A stretch of DNA of 64,000 nucleotides, taken from the NCBI RefSeq assembly GCF_021390475.1, contig NZ_JAJUWS010000033.1, positions 1 through 64,000 of the forward strand. Reading direction: 5' to 3'. Origin of the DNA: Streptomyces sp. ST2-7A (lineage in GTDB: Bacteria > Actinomycetota > Actinomycetes > Streptomycetales > Streptomycetaceae). Made by a program: the position numbers and the translations under genes. Below the pieces are notes generated by a model. The model was not told the DNA's origin, ran no database searches, and saw only the letters and a program-made list of their open reading frames with translations. Every line of letters starts with the position of its first letter. The first letter of the stretch is position 1. Below are positions 34,806 through 43,146 of this stretch, one piece after another.

Positions 34806-37136
34806 TCACAGGTCGGGGTCGGGGGCTCCGGGCCGTCCCGTGGCCGCGCCGGTCGGGACGGCGGGACGTGTGTCGGGCCGGCGGCCCCCGGAGGTCCGGG
34901 AGCCGGCCTCGGCGGTGAGGTTCACTCCGTCGCCGAGCGGCACCCCTCCCCCGGGGGGCACCGGGAAACGGGCCCTGTCGGTCCGCTTGCGCAGCACCGG
35001 CGAGCCGGCGGCGTCGCGCCGGATCGCGTACCGCCCGTCGCGACGCCGCTCGATGCGCGGCGCACCGCCGGAGCGAACGACGTCGAACCCGTACCAGCCC
35101 CCGTCCCGGGAGGTGATCCGGTGCTCGCCGATGACGTCGCCGGTCCCGTCCAGCAGCCGGAGCACCAGACCGTGCGGGTCCCGGACGGTCCGGCGTCGCC
35201 GCATCAGGAGCACCACCGCGCCGACGAGGACGGCGAGCAGCGCCCCCGCCCCCGCCAGGAGCCCGCGGTACCTCTCCCAGGGGCCGGGCTCGGGGGTGAC
35301 CGGTACGGACAGGATGTGGTGGTCCAGGACCCGGTCCCCGTCGTCCGCGTCAAGGACCCCGACGGTGGCCTCCAGCCGCAGTCCCTTCCCGGTGAGGTCG
35401 TCCCCGAAGAGGGGCGCGGGCGCCACCTCCAGGGTCACCTCCCGGCGCGTCGCCTCGCCGGGCTCCACCACGATCTCGGCGGGGGTCACGGTGAGCAGGC
35501 CCGCCTGCACGTCGGTGACGGACAGGCGCAGCGTCCGGGGGGTGTCCCCGGTGTTCCGCACGCTCAGGGTCCCGCCGATCACCCCGCCGGGGTGGGTCCG
35601 CTCCCCGGTCAGGGCGAGGGTGGCGGTCACGGTCGGCGAGACGGGGGCGACGCGTCCGCTCTCGGTGCGGGTGTCGGCGTTCAACCCCGGCACCGTGAGG
35701 GTGGCGGTGGCGCTCAGGACGCCGTCGGCGCTCTCCGGCACCGTCACCACGCCCGCGAACGCGCCGTCCCCGCCCACGGGGTCCGGGGTCTCGCCGTCGT
35801 CGGCGAGGTCCAGCTCCACGGGGTCGAAGCCGTCGCCGGTCAGCTCGCCCTCCACCCGCAGGCCGGCGTAGTCCCGCGGGTCGTCGATCCCGTACCCCTC
35901 GCGGGTCTGCAGGCGCATCGTCACCACGACCTCCCGGCCGGGACGCGGCGAGGGCGGGTCCATGGTGATCGCGCCGCGCAACTCGCCCTGCCACAGCACG
36001 CTGAGACCGACCGGTAGGGAACGGTGCCCCTCGGGGGCCTCGGCCCGCACCCGCCAGGTACCGGGCAGGGGATTGACGATCCGCAGCGCCTCGACGGTGC
36101 CGGAGGCCCCCGCCAGCTCGAAGTCGGAGTCGCCGTGGGTGCCGATGGTGGGGACCTCGTGGCCGGTGGGGTCCAGGTAGGTGATCTCCACCTCCGGATC
36201 ACCCTTGTCCACGACGATGCTGCCCACGGTGGCGAGGGGGGAGATGTCGATCTCCATCGTGGCGGGCGGCCGTTCGCTGGGCCCCTCCTGGTGGCGCAGG
36301 CAGTGGGCGGCGGCGAAGATCTCCTCCAGCACCGGTCCGACATCGGCGGCGTCCGACAACCTGGCCGCTCTCGGCCGGGCCGAGGGCAGCTCGACGCAGC
36401 CGTCCTGGTATCCGCCGGCGGCGATGCGCTCGAGCTGCGCCTCGTCGGGCTCCGGGCCGAAGCCCAGCGGCCAGATCTGCACGCCCTGTTCGGCGGCTTT
36501 GCGGAGTTCCTCCTCCAGCTGCCGCTCGCCCTCGGCCTCCCGGTGCGCGGGGTGCCCGTAGTTCTCACTGTCGACGACGTCCATCTTCCCGTCGGTCAGC
36601 AGGAACAGCACGCGGGGCACCGAGGGGTCGGTCCCCTCGGTCAGTTCGTGCACCCCCTGCCGGATCGCGCTCGGGAAGTCGGTCCCGGTGCCCTCCCCCG
36701 CCCCGCGGATGCGCAGTTCCGCGACGCACGCGGCGATCGCCTCGCGGCCGGAGGCGTCCAGCCGCGTCCTCGGACAGGCGGGATCCACCGCGCTCTGACC
36801 CTTGTCCTCGGCCGCGGCGAACCCGAAGACGGTGACGTGCGAGGCGGAGGAGACGTCTCCCAGCGCGATGCGGGTGGCGGCGGCCTTCTCCGCCTCCAGG
36901 TCCGCCGGGGTGAGGCTGGCCGACACGTCCACCGCCACGACGTACTCCACAGCCGTGCCGGCCGGTCGGGGGTCCGCCACCGGCATCGGGTCGGGGCCGG
37001 TCGGAACGGCGAGCGCCCACGGCAGTGCCAGGGTGCACAGGAGCCCCGCGACGGTCCGGGAACCGCGCCGGGTGCCCGGCCCCCCACCGGCTCCCGGACT
37101 TCCTCTACCCGATCCTCTTCCCCTGCGTATGGTCAT
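34806..37136 (-). CDS. Secreted, membrane-anchored vWA-domain protein
   Basis: The 776-residue product has a long signal sequence (to about 55: RTVAGLLCTLALPWALAVP). The vWA domain at about 65-270 has an intact MIDAS: EYVVAVDVSASLT (DxSxS), GTGTDFPSAIRQGV and VLFLLTDGKMD. Ig-like beta domains follow (about 290-620, with LDLADDGETPDPVGGDGAFAGVV). One membrane helix at about 625-650 (LLAGAGALLAVLVGAVVLLM) and RRRR then give an intracellular tail of 120 residues. So the metal-dependent adhesion domain faces outside and the tail faces inside. ATG 37136 follows GAGGGGGAGAACCC. In this operon it may sense or grip extracellular ligands and pass a signal to the cytoplasmic NTPases. Confidence 0.9.
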   Translation of the reverse strand: MTIRRGRGSGRGSPGAGGGPGTRRGSRTVAGLLCTLALPWALAVPTGPDPMPVADPRPAGTAVEYVVAVDVSASLTPADLEAEKAAATRIALGDVSSASHVTVFGFAAAEDKGQSAVDPACPRTRLDASGREAIAACVAELRIRGAGEGTGTDFPSAIRQGVHELTEGTDPSVPRVLFLLTDGKMDVVDSENYGHPAHREAEGERQLEEELRKAAEQGVQIWPLGFGPEPDEAQLERIAAGGYQDGCVELPSARPRAARLSDAADVGPVLEEIFAAAHCLRHQEGPSERPPATMEIDISPLATVGSIVVDKGDPEVEITYLDPTGHEVPTIGTHGDSDFELAGASGTVEALRIVNPLPGTWRVRAEAPEGHRSLPVGLSVLWQGELRGAITMDPPSPRPGREVVVTMRLQTREGYGIDDPRDYAGLRVEGELTGDGFDPVELDLADDGETPDPVGGDGAFAGVVTVPESADGVLSATATLTVPGLNADTRTESGRVAPVSPTVTATLALTGERTHPGGVIGGTLSVRNTGDTPRTLRLSVTDVQAGLLTVTPAEIVVEPGEATRREVTLEVAPAPLFGDDLTGKGLRLEATVGVLDADDGDRVLDHHILSVPVTPEPGPWERYRGLLAGAGALLAVLVGAVVLLMRRRRTVRDPHGLVLRLLDGTGDVIGEHRITSRDGGWYGFDVVRSGGAPRIERRRDGRYAIRRDAAGSPVLRKRTDRARFPVPPGGGVPLGDGVNLTAEAGSRTSGGRRPDTRPAVPTGAATGRPGAPDPDL

Positions 37137-37222
37137 GGGTTCTCCCCCTCGGAGATCGTTCGCGCCCTCGGGACGCGGATGCGTGGGTGTGTCCGGGCGA
37201 TGGCCGTCGCCCGGACGACGGG

Positions 37223-37729
37223 TCACGGCGCGGTCAGGCCCCAGACGAGGGCGAGCGTCACCGAGCAGGCCAGGCCGACCACTCCCCAACGGATGGCCCG
37301 GTACTTCGCGGAGAGGATGAAGCTGACGTCCACTGCCTGGACGAGCAGCCACCCGACGGGGTCGCGCCCGGCCTCGGTCACCTCAGAGGTCAACCGGCCG
37401 AGGTCCTGCGGGGGCACGAGGTCGCCGAAGAACGTCACCCCCGACCGCTCGCGCACGGTGCGGGTGCGCGGCATGAGCGCCCGTACCAGGGCGGTCACCG
37501 CGAGCGTCCAGCACACGCCGGCGGCCACCAGGACGAGGTCGAGCGGCCCCTGCCAGGCCGGGTTGCCCCGCAGCCCGATCAGGAGCACCGGCAGCGCCAG
37601 GGACCCGGAGACCAGGACGGACACCTTCGTGTCCGCGCGCCCCAGGTCCTCCCGGACGGTGGTCAGCAGGCGTTCCGCGACCCGCTCCCCCGCGGGGGGG
37701 CCCGCCCCGGGCGCGGGTGTGGCGGTCAC
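37223..37729 (-). CDS. Two-TM Pycsar-effector-like membrane protein (DUF5706-type)
   Basis: The 168-residue product begins with a helix ERVAERLLTTVREDLGRADTKVSVLVSGSLALP. That charged helix leading into the first membrane segment is the hallmark of the 2TM effectors first named DUF5706. Two central hydrophobic stretches (SVLVSGSLALPVLLIGL, LDLVLVAAGVCWTLAVTALVRAL) and a C-terminal one (WGVVGLACSVTLALVWGL) are seen. A middle part reads FFGDLVPPQDLGRLTSEVTEAG. In Pycsar defence, such proteins are opened by cyclic nucleotides and damage the membrane. GTG 37729 overlaps the previous stop by 4 bp (GTGA); an in-frame GTG at 37750 is less likely. A cyclase-like gene lies three genes upstream. Confidence 0.8.
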   Translation of the reverse strand: MTATPAPGAGPPAGERVAERLLTTVREDLGRADTKVSVLVSGSLALPVLLIGLRGNPAWQGPLDLVLVAAGVCWTLAVTALVRALMPRTRTVRERSGVTFFGDLVPPQDLGRLTSEVTEAGRDPVGWLLVQAVDVSFILSAKYRAIRWGVVGLACSVTLALVWGLTAP

Positions 37730-38835
37730 CGTTCGTCCCCCCACGGCCACGGCTCGTCCCGGACCCCGTGGAGGGACCCTTCCCGGTCCCCGTCCCGGTC
37801 GTGCCCGGCCCCGGGGTCCCGGTCGGCCCGGTCCACCGGGGTGGGGTCCCCCGTGGTGGAGCCGTCCCCCGGGTCAGCCGGTGGCCCGGGGGACGGCTCC
37901 AGCGCCCACTCCGGGGTGAAGCCCTCCGGCCCGGCGGACCACGGGTCCGCGGGGTCCCGCGCAGGCGGGCCCGACGAAGCGCCTCCGAGGGGATGGCGAC
38001 CGCGGTCGACGAGGTCCAGGACCCGGGCCTCCACCTCGTGCGAGTGGATCCGCCCCTCGTCGACCATGGCCAGCAGGCGGGTCAGGTACTCCTTCTCGTC
38101 CTGCCGGCCCTCCTGGCGGATCTTCTCCATGAACTCCTTGGCCGCCGCGGGCTCGGCCGCCAGCATGTAGGCGAGCTGTTCCAGCCGGCCGCCCCGGAGC
38201 ATGTCGCGGAACATCTCCTGCCGAACCCGGGTCACCTCGATCCCGGCCCGGACCTCCCGGATGTCCTCCACATGGCCGATCGTCCTGTCGTCCGTCCTCA
38301 GGCGGACGAACAGCCTTATTCGCAGCCCAAGTTCGGAGCCCAGGTCGTTCCACCGCCCGTCGGCGCAGCGTCGGGTGAGAAGCCGCTCGGCCTCTTCCGC
38401 CCGGGCCACGGGGAACTCCGAGGAGACCTCGCGCAACCTCTCCAGGACGGGGGCCCTCAGCCGTTCGGCGACATCCGTCACCACCTCCACCGCCACCCGG
38501 TGGGGGTCGCCGACCGTCCACTGGATGTCGACCTCCGCCGTGAAGAAGGTCGCCCCGCCGGCGGCCGGCAACTCCATCCGGAGCATCGTCAGAAAGGTTC
38601 CGCCGGCGATCTCGCACACGGTGCGCGGGCGGGCCAGCGCCTTCCTCCCGTGGTGGGTGGTCCCGGTGACGGTCACGACGCTGTGGCCGCCGTTGGCGTA
38701 GAACAGCACCGAGGTCGTCCGGGCACTCGTGTGCCGGAACGGTTTCGACGGAACGTACTCCCGCAGGAAGGGGCCGGCGAGGGTGTTGCCGGGCGCCGGC
38801 CCGGCGGGCGCGTTCGGGTGGCCGTCATCGAACAT
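37726..38835 (-). CDS. SPFH/band-7-like protein of the conflict operon (tentative)
   Basis: The 369-residue product has a beta-rich N-terminal half: FLREYVPSKPFRHTSARTTSVL, then TFFTAEVDIQWTVGDPHRVAVEV, TDVAERLRAPVLERLREVSSEF. The order beta-strands, then DP, then a helix recalls SPFH (stomatin/prohibitin) domains, but no decisive motif is present. A long charged helical stretch (about 180-270: EVTRVRQEMFRDMLRGGRLEQLAYMLA) follows, and the last 90 residues are acidic and disordered. It has no membrane helix. Its ATG lies inside the end of the NTPase gene (11-bp overlap), and its stop overlaps the 2TM gene. It could scaffold the membrane proteins of the operon. Confidence 0.78.
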   Translation of the reverse strand: MFDDGHPNAPAGPAPGNTLAGPFLREYVPSKPFRHTSARTTSVLFYANGGHSVVTVTGTTHHGRKALARPRTVCEIAGGTFLTMLRMELPAAGGATFFTAEVDIQWTVGDPHRVAVEVVTDVAERLRAPVLERLREVSSEFPVARAEEAERLLTRRCADGRWNDLGSELGLRIRLFVRLRTDDRTIGHVEDIREVRAGIEVTRVRQEMFRDMLRGGRLEQLAYMLAAEPAAAKEFMEKIRQEGRQDEKEYLTRLLAMVDEGRIHSHEVEARVLDLVDRGRHPLGGASSGPPARDPADPWSAGPEGFTPEWALEPSPGPPADPGDGSTTGDPTPVDRADRDPGAGHDRDGDREGSLHGVRDEPWPWGDER

Positions 38836-41362
38836 GGTTCTCCCCCTTCGGCGATCCGCGGCCCGCGGGAACGGCCAGCCACCACAGGGAGCGGGCCCGG
38901 TCCTCGGGCAGCGGATCGTCCCGGTCGTTCATCATCCGGCGCAACAGCCAGTCCAGCCGTTGCAGTTCGTGCTTCTCCCGCACCAGGTGGGGCAGCAGCT
39001 CCGCCAAGCCCGGCCGGGTCCGTTCCATGCCGTCCGCGCGCACCGCGGAGCGGAGCAGCGACTCCAACGCGTCGAGCGCCGCGTCCCGGGAACGGGGCGT
39101 GTCGAGCGCGACCCGGAGAGGGGCGGCCATGACGGGCACCAGCCCGGGATGAACCGCCGCGAGGGCGAGCGGCAGGGGCTGGTCGCGGCGCTCGCCCAAC
39201 GGCGAGTCGGGGCCCTCCGCCAACACCTCGTTCACCTCGGTGGCGGCGAACCTCACCACGGTCACCAGACCCAGGTCCCGGTACTCCTCGCGCCGGTGGC
39301 GCACCCAGGCCGCCACGCGCTCCATCACCTTTCCCGCCTCGGACGACGCCATCAACCGCACCGTGTTGAACGAGGCCACCGCCACCCCGGCGCCCTCCCC
39401 CCGGGTGCCCGTACGGGCCAGGGCGTCCAGGGCCTCCTCCGTTCCCGGGGCGGCGTTCCCGTAGCCCAGGGTCATCGCCGCGGTCCAGCGCAGCGCCGCC
39501 GACTCGCTCCGGCTCCAGTCGTCGACCAATTTGTGCACCGCGGGGCGGTGGGAGGGGTGACCGGCCACCTGGTCCATCGCCGTGGCGGCGAAGAACCTCC
39601 GCCGGGTGGCCCTCGCCCGGGCCAGCGGTCGGATCAACTCCCCGTGGCCGTGATCGAAGTCCCGGACGCACAGCTCCCCCGCCGCCACGGCCGCCCGCAT
39701 CCACACCCCGGGGCGGGGGTCGTCCGCCAACAACCGCAACCAGCGCACCATCGGTGCCCGCACCGGGAAATGCCGGTCCCAGACCTCGGCCAGCACCGCC
39801 GAGGGCAGGGCCGCGCCCCGGTACCAGACCAGACCGGCCTCCACCTCCGCCCCGGCCACCTCCGTCCGCCCCCGCCGGAGGTCGGCCCGGGCGAGCACGA
39901 GGTCCGTGTCCGGGTCGTCGCAGAACAACGGTCGGGCCGGGGTGGTGTCCGGATCGGCCTGTACGGACAGTTCCCAGGTCAGGAGGTGGGCCGCGGAGGC
40001 CACCACGCCGTACGGCACGCCACCCAGCACGGCGAGGGCCAGCCGGAACGCCACGGGGTGGAACAACGAGGCCGCCGACGGCCCGACCACACCCCTTTCC
40101 GCGCCGGTCCGGGGCACGGCCGAGCCCCGGTCCACACCGGTGAACCACTCCCGGGCCTGGCGCGCGGCCAGGTCCCGGCAACCGGCCAGCAGTTCCTCGT
40201 CGGTGATCGCGCCCGTCACCCGGCCGGCGAGCAGGGAGGCCAGGACCTCGACCTCGGCGGGCCGCAGATCCTCCAGGCCGATGGCGTTCCCCACCTCCTC
40301 GGCGTCCGCCCGCGCGAGCGCCGACGCCAGCAGCTCACCCGGATCGGGGCGGGCGCCGTCACCGGTACCGCTGCCGGCGGCCGGGGGGACGTGCTCCCGG
40401 AGTCGATCGCGCAGGCGGGCGGTGAGGAGTTCGCGGGTGGGGACGGGCAGACAGGTCATGCCGTAGCGGCCGGCCATCAGGGCGTTGGCGGCGGAGCCGA
40501 TCGTCACCACGATCACGGCGAACGCCCGTCGCCCGGCCAGCGAGGCGGCCAGACCGTCCAGGTCCAACGCGTCGGGCGGGGCGGAACCGGGACCGGCGGG
40601 AGGAAGCTCCACCAGGTAACCCCTGCCGGGGGCGGTGCCCGACGTCCTGGGGGCGTCCGGGTCACCGGCGTCATCCGCGTCACCGAGCAGCTCCACCAAC
40701 CCGCGCACCCCGTGCTCCGGATCGGCCCGGTGCACCCGTGCCCCGGAACCGGTGGGGGTCCCTCCCCCGGCGGCTCCGGCGGTGACCTCGTCGAGCAGGC
40801 AGAGCGCCGTCATGGTGCGCCCCGTGCCCGGCGCCGCGCCCAGCACCAGCAACCGGCGGGTGCGCAGCGCCTCGCGCAGCCGCACATACCCCTCCGGCTC
40901 CACGTGGAGCCGTCGCAGCCCGCGCAGTTCCTCCTCGGGAACGGGCCCGCTGCGCATCCGCGTGCCCGGCCGGTGGGCGTCCAGCCTCAGATGGATGTCA
41001 CCGATGTGGGCGCTGCTGATGTAGGAGCGGTCGATGGTGTTCAGATCCCGCCCGGCCTCGAACAACCTGCGGCCGGTGCGCCGTGCGGCGGCCGCGGCGG
41101 CCAGGACAGCGGGACCGTCCCCGCCGTCCTCCGCGTCCTCGCCCTCCCCGGCTCCCCCGGCACGGAGGGGGTCCCGGGTGTGCTCCCGGAACCGCTCGGC
41201 GGCACGCGCCCGCTCCCGGGCCTCCTCCTCACCCCGCCCCGCCCCCTCATCGGCATCCGCCGGCTCCCCCGGAGGGGCGGGAGCCGGCTCCCCGGCCCCG
41301 TCCCCGTCCCGGGGGCGGCCGTCCACGGGACCCTCCGGTCGCCGCTCCTCGCCCGGCGTCAC
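38825..41362 (-). CDS. P-loop NTPase with C-terminal helical (HEAT-like) repeats
   Basis: The 845-residue product has an acidic, disordered first 100 residues. Then comes FEAGRDLNTIDRSYISSAHIGD, and HVEPEGYVRLREALRTRRLLVLGAAPGTGRTMTALCLLDEV with a Walker A where Arg replaces the usual Lys (GAAPGTGRT). A VIVVTIGSAA stretch may be near the sensor region. From about 480 on, repeated helical pairs (ALRWTAAMTLGYGNAAPGTEEALDALART, VASFNTVRLMASSEAGKVMERV) look like HEAT-type repeats. This is the build of STAND-like signalling NTPases, with a sensor made of repeats. GTG 41362 overlaps the cyclase-like gene's stop by 4 bp. ATP use should be tested, because the Lys-to-Arg change is unusual. Confidence 0.82.
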   Translation of the reverse strand: MTPGEERRPEGPVDGRPRDGDGAGEPAPAPPGEPADADEGAGRGEEEARERARAAERFREHTRDPLRAGGAGEGEDAEDGGDGPAVLAAAAAARRTGRRLFEAGRDLNTIDRSYISSAHIGDIHLRLDAHRPGTRMRSGPVPEEELRGLRRLHVEPEGYVRLREALRTRRLLVLGAAPGTGRTMTALCLLDEVTAGAAGGGTPTGSGARVHRADPEHGVRGLVELLGDADDAGDPDAPRTSGTAPGRGYLVELPPAGPGSAPPDALDLDGLAASLAGRRAFAVIVVTIGSAANALMAGRYGMTCLPVPTRELLTARLRDRLREHVPPAAGSGTGDGARPDPGELLASALARADAEEVGNAIGLEDLRPAEVEVLASLLAGRVTGAITDEELLAGCRDLAARQAREWFTGVDRGSAVPRTGAERGVVGPSAASLFHPVAFRLALAVLGGVPYGVVASAAHLLTWELSVQADPDTTPARPLFCDDPDTDLVLARADLRRGRTEVAGAEVEAGLVWYRGAALPSAVLAEVWDRHFPVRAPMVRWLRLLADDPRPGVWMRAAVAAGELCVRDFDHGHGELIRPLARARATRRRFFAATAMDQVAGHPSHRPAVHKLVDDWSRSESAALRWTAAMTLGYGNAAPGTEEALDALARTGTRGEGAGVAVASFNTVRLMASSEAGKVMERVAAWVRHRREEYRDLGLVTVVRFAATEVNEVLAEGPDSPLGERRDQPLPLALAAVHPGLVPVMAAPLRVALDTPRSRDAALDALESLLRSAVRADGMERTRPGLAELLPHLVREKHELQRLDWLLRRMMNDRDDPLPEDRARSLWWLAVPAGRGSPKGENHVR

Positions 41363-42222
41363 CGGTTCCCCCCGTCCCCGGGCTCGCGGACGACGCGGCC
41401 GATGTGCACCGGCTGGTGATAGGTGTTGCCGTCGTGCCGGGACAGATCACCGCCGGCGAGGTACACGTCGCGGGCGGCTGTCACGGTCTGCGTCACCCCG
41501 GGGGCGGTGTCCGGGACGCGCGCGGAAGCGGGGCGCGGGGCCGGGTCGGTGCCCCCGGTGCCGCCTCCGGTGTCCGCGTCGGGGTCGGGCGCCGGGCCCC
41601 CCGGCCCGGGCTCCTCCCCCTCCGCCGGCAGGGCCGGAGTCGGCCGGCCGGGCAGGTGGAACCAGGCTCTGGTGGCGCCCTCCTTGAAGTCCTGGCGAGC
41701 GGGGGAATACCGCGCCGGTTCGATGAACTTCCCGCCGCCGGCCACCACGTCCTCGTACAGGGAGGACGAGACCACCACCACCATGTCGGCCCCCTCGGCG
41801 TCCAACAGCCGCCGGGAGAGCTGCGAGTCGGCCAGCCGGCAGGCGAGGTCGACCGCCCGCCCGCTGATGCCGTGCGGGTCGTGACGGACCGGCCCGACGT
41901 GCATCCCCACCCGCAGCCCCAGGGGGACACGCAGGGCCCGGTTCGTCTCGCGCAGGGCCTCGTGCGCCTCCACCACCCACAGGCCGAGCAGGCGGGTGAC
42001 GGGTATCCCACCGCTCACCGAGACCAGCACCCCGTCCCCGCGGTCCTCCAGGTGCAGGTCCTCCCGTCCCACCCCGGCGTGTGCGAACGCCGTCCCCACG
42101 ATCCCGTGGACATCGGCCCGCATCCGCGGCTTGTCCGCGTCCCCGTACGACCCGGAGCGCCGCGCGTCGACGCTGATCACCGACTCGTAGAGCGCTTCGC
42201 TGCCGTCCCCGGCGTCTTTCAC
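41359..42222 (-). CDS. Class III nucleotide-cyclase-like protein heading the conflict operon
   Basis: The 287-residue product has a cyclase homology domain at about 10-200. ALYESVISVDARRSGSYGD holds the first metal Asp. LHLEDRGDGVLVSV holds the second, and LRVGMHVGPVRHDPHGISGRAVDLACRLAD matches the region GxxVNxAARL, with Asp in place of the catalytic Asn but the Arg kept. So metal binding is intact while catalysis or base choice may be altered. The last 90 residues are a Pro/Gly linker ending in ARDVYLAGGDLSRHDGN. A short tail of this sort recurs in actinobacterial conflict proteins. GTG 42222 follows GAGGGGGTTGG. It is the first gene of the operon; with a 2TM effector and a Crp-type regulator nearby, it may produce the activating signal. 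Confidence 0.83.
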   Translation of the reverse strand: MKDAGDGSEALYESVISVDARRSGSYGDADKPRMRADVHGIVGTAFAHAGVGREDLHLEDRGDGVLVSVSGGIPVTRLLGLWVVEAHEALRETNRALRVPLGLRVGMHVGPVRHDPHGISGRAVDLACRLADSQLSRRLLDAEGADMVVVVSSSLYEDVVAGGGKFIEPARYSPARQDFKEGATRAWFHLPGRPTPALPAEGEEPGPGGPAPDPDADTGGGTGGTDPAPRPASARVPDTAPGVTQTVTAARDVYLAGGDLSRHDGNTYHQPVHIGRVVREPGDGGNR

Positions 42223-42231
42223 CCCAACCCC

Positions 42232-42265
42232 CTCATGACATCCGCCGTTCTCATGACATCCGTCG
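42232..42265. promoter_or_regulatory. Tandem 16-bp direct repeat at the start of the conflict operon
   Basis: CTCATGACATCCGCCG (42232-42247) and CTCATGACATCCGTCG (42250-42265) differ at one base and are 18 bp apart. They lie just upstream of the cyclase-like gene's ribosome site. On the minus strand they also encode a very short frame (MRTADVMRGLG) that ends by a GTGA overlap with the cyclase start. They could be a repeated operator, or a leader peptide for coupling. Confidence 0.5.
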
Positions 42266-42316
42266 TCGCTCGTTGCCCGACGTCCCACCAGGCTCGCCCC
42301 GTGGAACGGGGTCGTC

Positions 42317-42330
42317 TGTAGCCGTTTACA
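42317..42330. promoter_or_regulatory. Crp/Fnr-like palindrome (TGTA-N6-TACA) before the conflict operon
   Basis: TGTAGCCGTTTACA is a perfect inverted repeat with the 6-bp spacer typical of Crp/Fnr operators (consensus TGTGA-N6-TCACA). It lies between the Crp/Fnr gene and the cyclase-like gene, about 95 bp before the latter's start, in a locally AT-richer patch. It is the best candidate site for the neighbouring regulator, but half-sites are short. Confidence 0.45.
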
Positions 42331-42346
42331 CACCCGCCCCGGGAGT

Positions 42347-43057
42347 TCAGTCCGAATGGCCCTCGGCGAGCAGGGAGAGCAACCGGGGGTCGAGGATCTC
42401 CACCACCCGGTTCCCGGTGCGCACGATCCCCTGCTCCCTCAGGAGTCGGAGCGCCTTCGCCACGGCCTCCCTGGTCGCTCCCACGGTGGCCGCCAACTCG
42501 TCCTGTGCCAGGTGGATCACGACACCCGGCCCTTCCGTCGCGGCCCCCTCGGGGAGGTAGGGCCCCGCCTCCCCCGGTCGGGAGAGTTCGGCGAGCCGCC
42601 CGGCCAGCCGTTGCAGGACCGTGAGGGAGGCGAGGGCGGAGCGCTCCCGATCGGCGCTGCGCAGCCGGACGGCGAGCTGTCGCATCACCAGTCCGCCCAC
42701 CCGGGGGTTCACGGCCAGGAAGCGACGGAAGACGTCCCCGTCGATGACCTGCGCCTCCACCTCCCCCAGGGCACGCAGCGTGGCACTGCGGGGATGCCGG
42801 TCCAACGCCGACATCTCCCCCAGCAGCTCGCCGGGGCCGCGGAGCCCGACGATGAGCCGCGTGGCCCCCCGGTCCGTGGCCACCGACACGGTCACCCACC
42901 CCTCCGACACGACCATGACGTGATGGGACCGGTCCCCCTCGGAGACGAGGTGGGCGTCGGCCGGATAGCGCTTGGGGAAGCCGAGAGCCATCACGCTCTC
43001 GGCTTCCTGTGTCGTCAGGGCGTGTGCGAACGCCAAGTCCTCGCCGAGCAGCCCCAT
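42347..43057 (-). CDS. Crp/Fnr-family cyclic-nucleotide-binding transcription regulator
   Basis: The 236-residue product has a cNMP-binding beta-roll (about 15-130). Its phosphate-binding cassette GELLGEMSALDRHPRSATLRAL keeps the GE...RSA residues that hold cyclic nucleotides. A long dimer helix (about 130-165) leads to a C-terminal winged HTH (IHLAQDELAATVGATREAVAKALRLLREQGIVRTG). ATG 43057 follows GGGGGGAGTGCCC; an upstream in-frame ATG is less well placed. It lies 124 bp before, and on the same strand as, the cyclase-like gene. An obvious model is that a cyclic nucleotide made by that protein, or by the cell, controls the operon through this regulator. Confidence 0.93.
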   Translation of the reverse strand: MGLLGEDLAFAHALTTQEAESVMALGFPKRYPADAHLVSEGDRSHHVMVVSEGWVTVSVATDRGATRLIVGLRGPGELLGEMSALDRHPRSATLRALGEVEAQVIDGDVFRRFLAVNPRVGGLVMRQLAVRLRSADRERSALASLTVLQRLAGRLAELSRPGEAGPYLPEGAATEGPGVVIHLAQDELAATVGATREAVAKALRLLREQGIVRTGNRVVEILDPRLLSLLAEGHSD

Positions 43058-43146
43058 GGGCACTCCCCCCAAGGGGTGTCGATCGGCTGGTTTCCAGGGC
43101 GATGATGCTCCCGGGGCGGCGCCCGGGCGGGAAACGATTCACGCCA

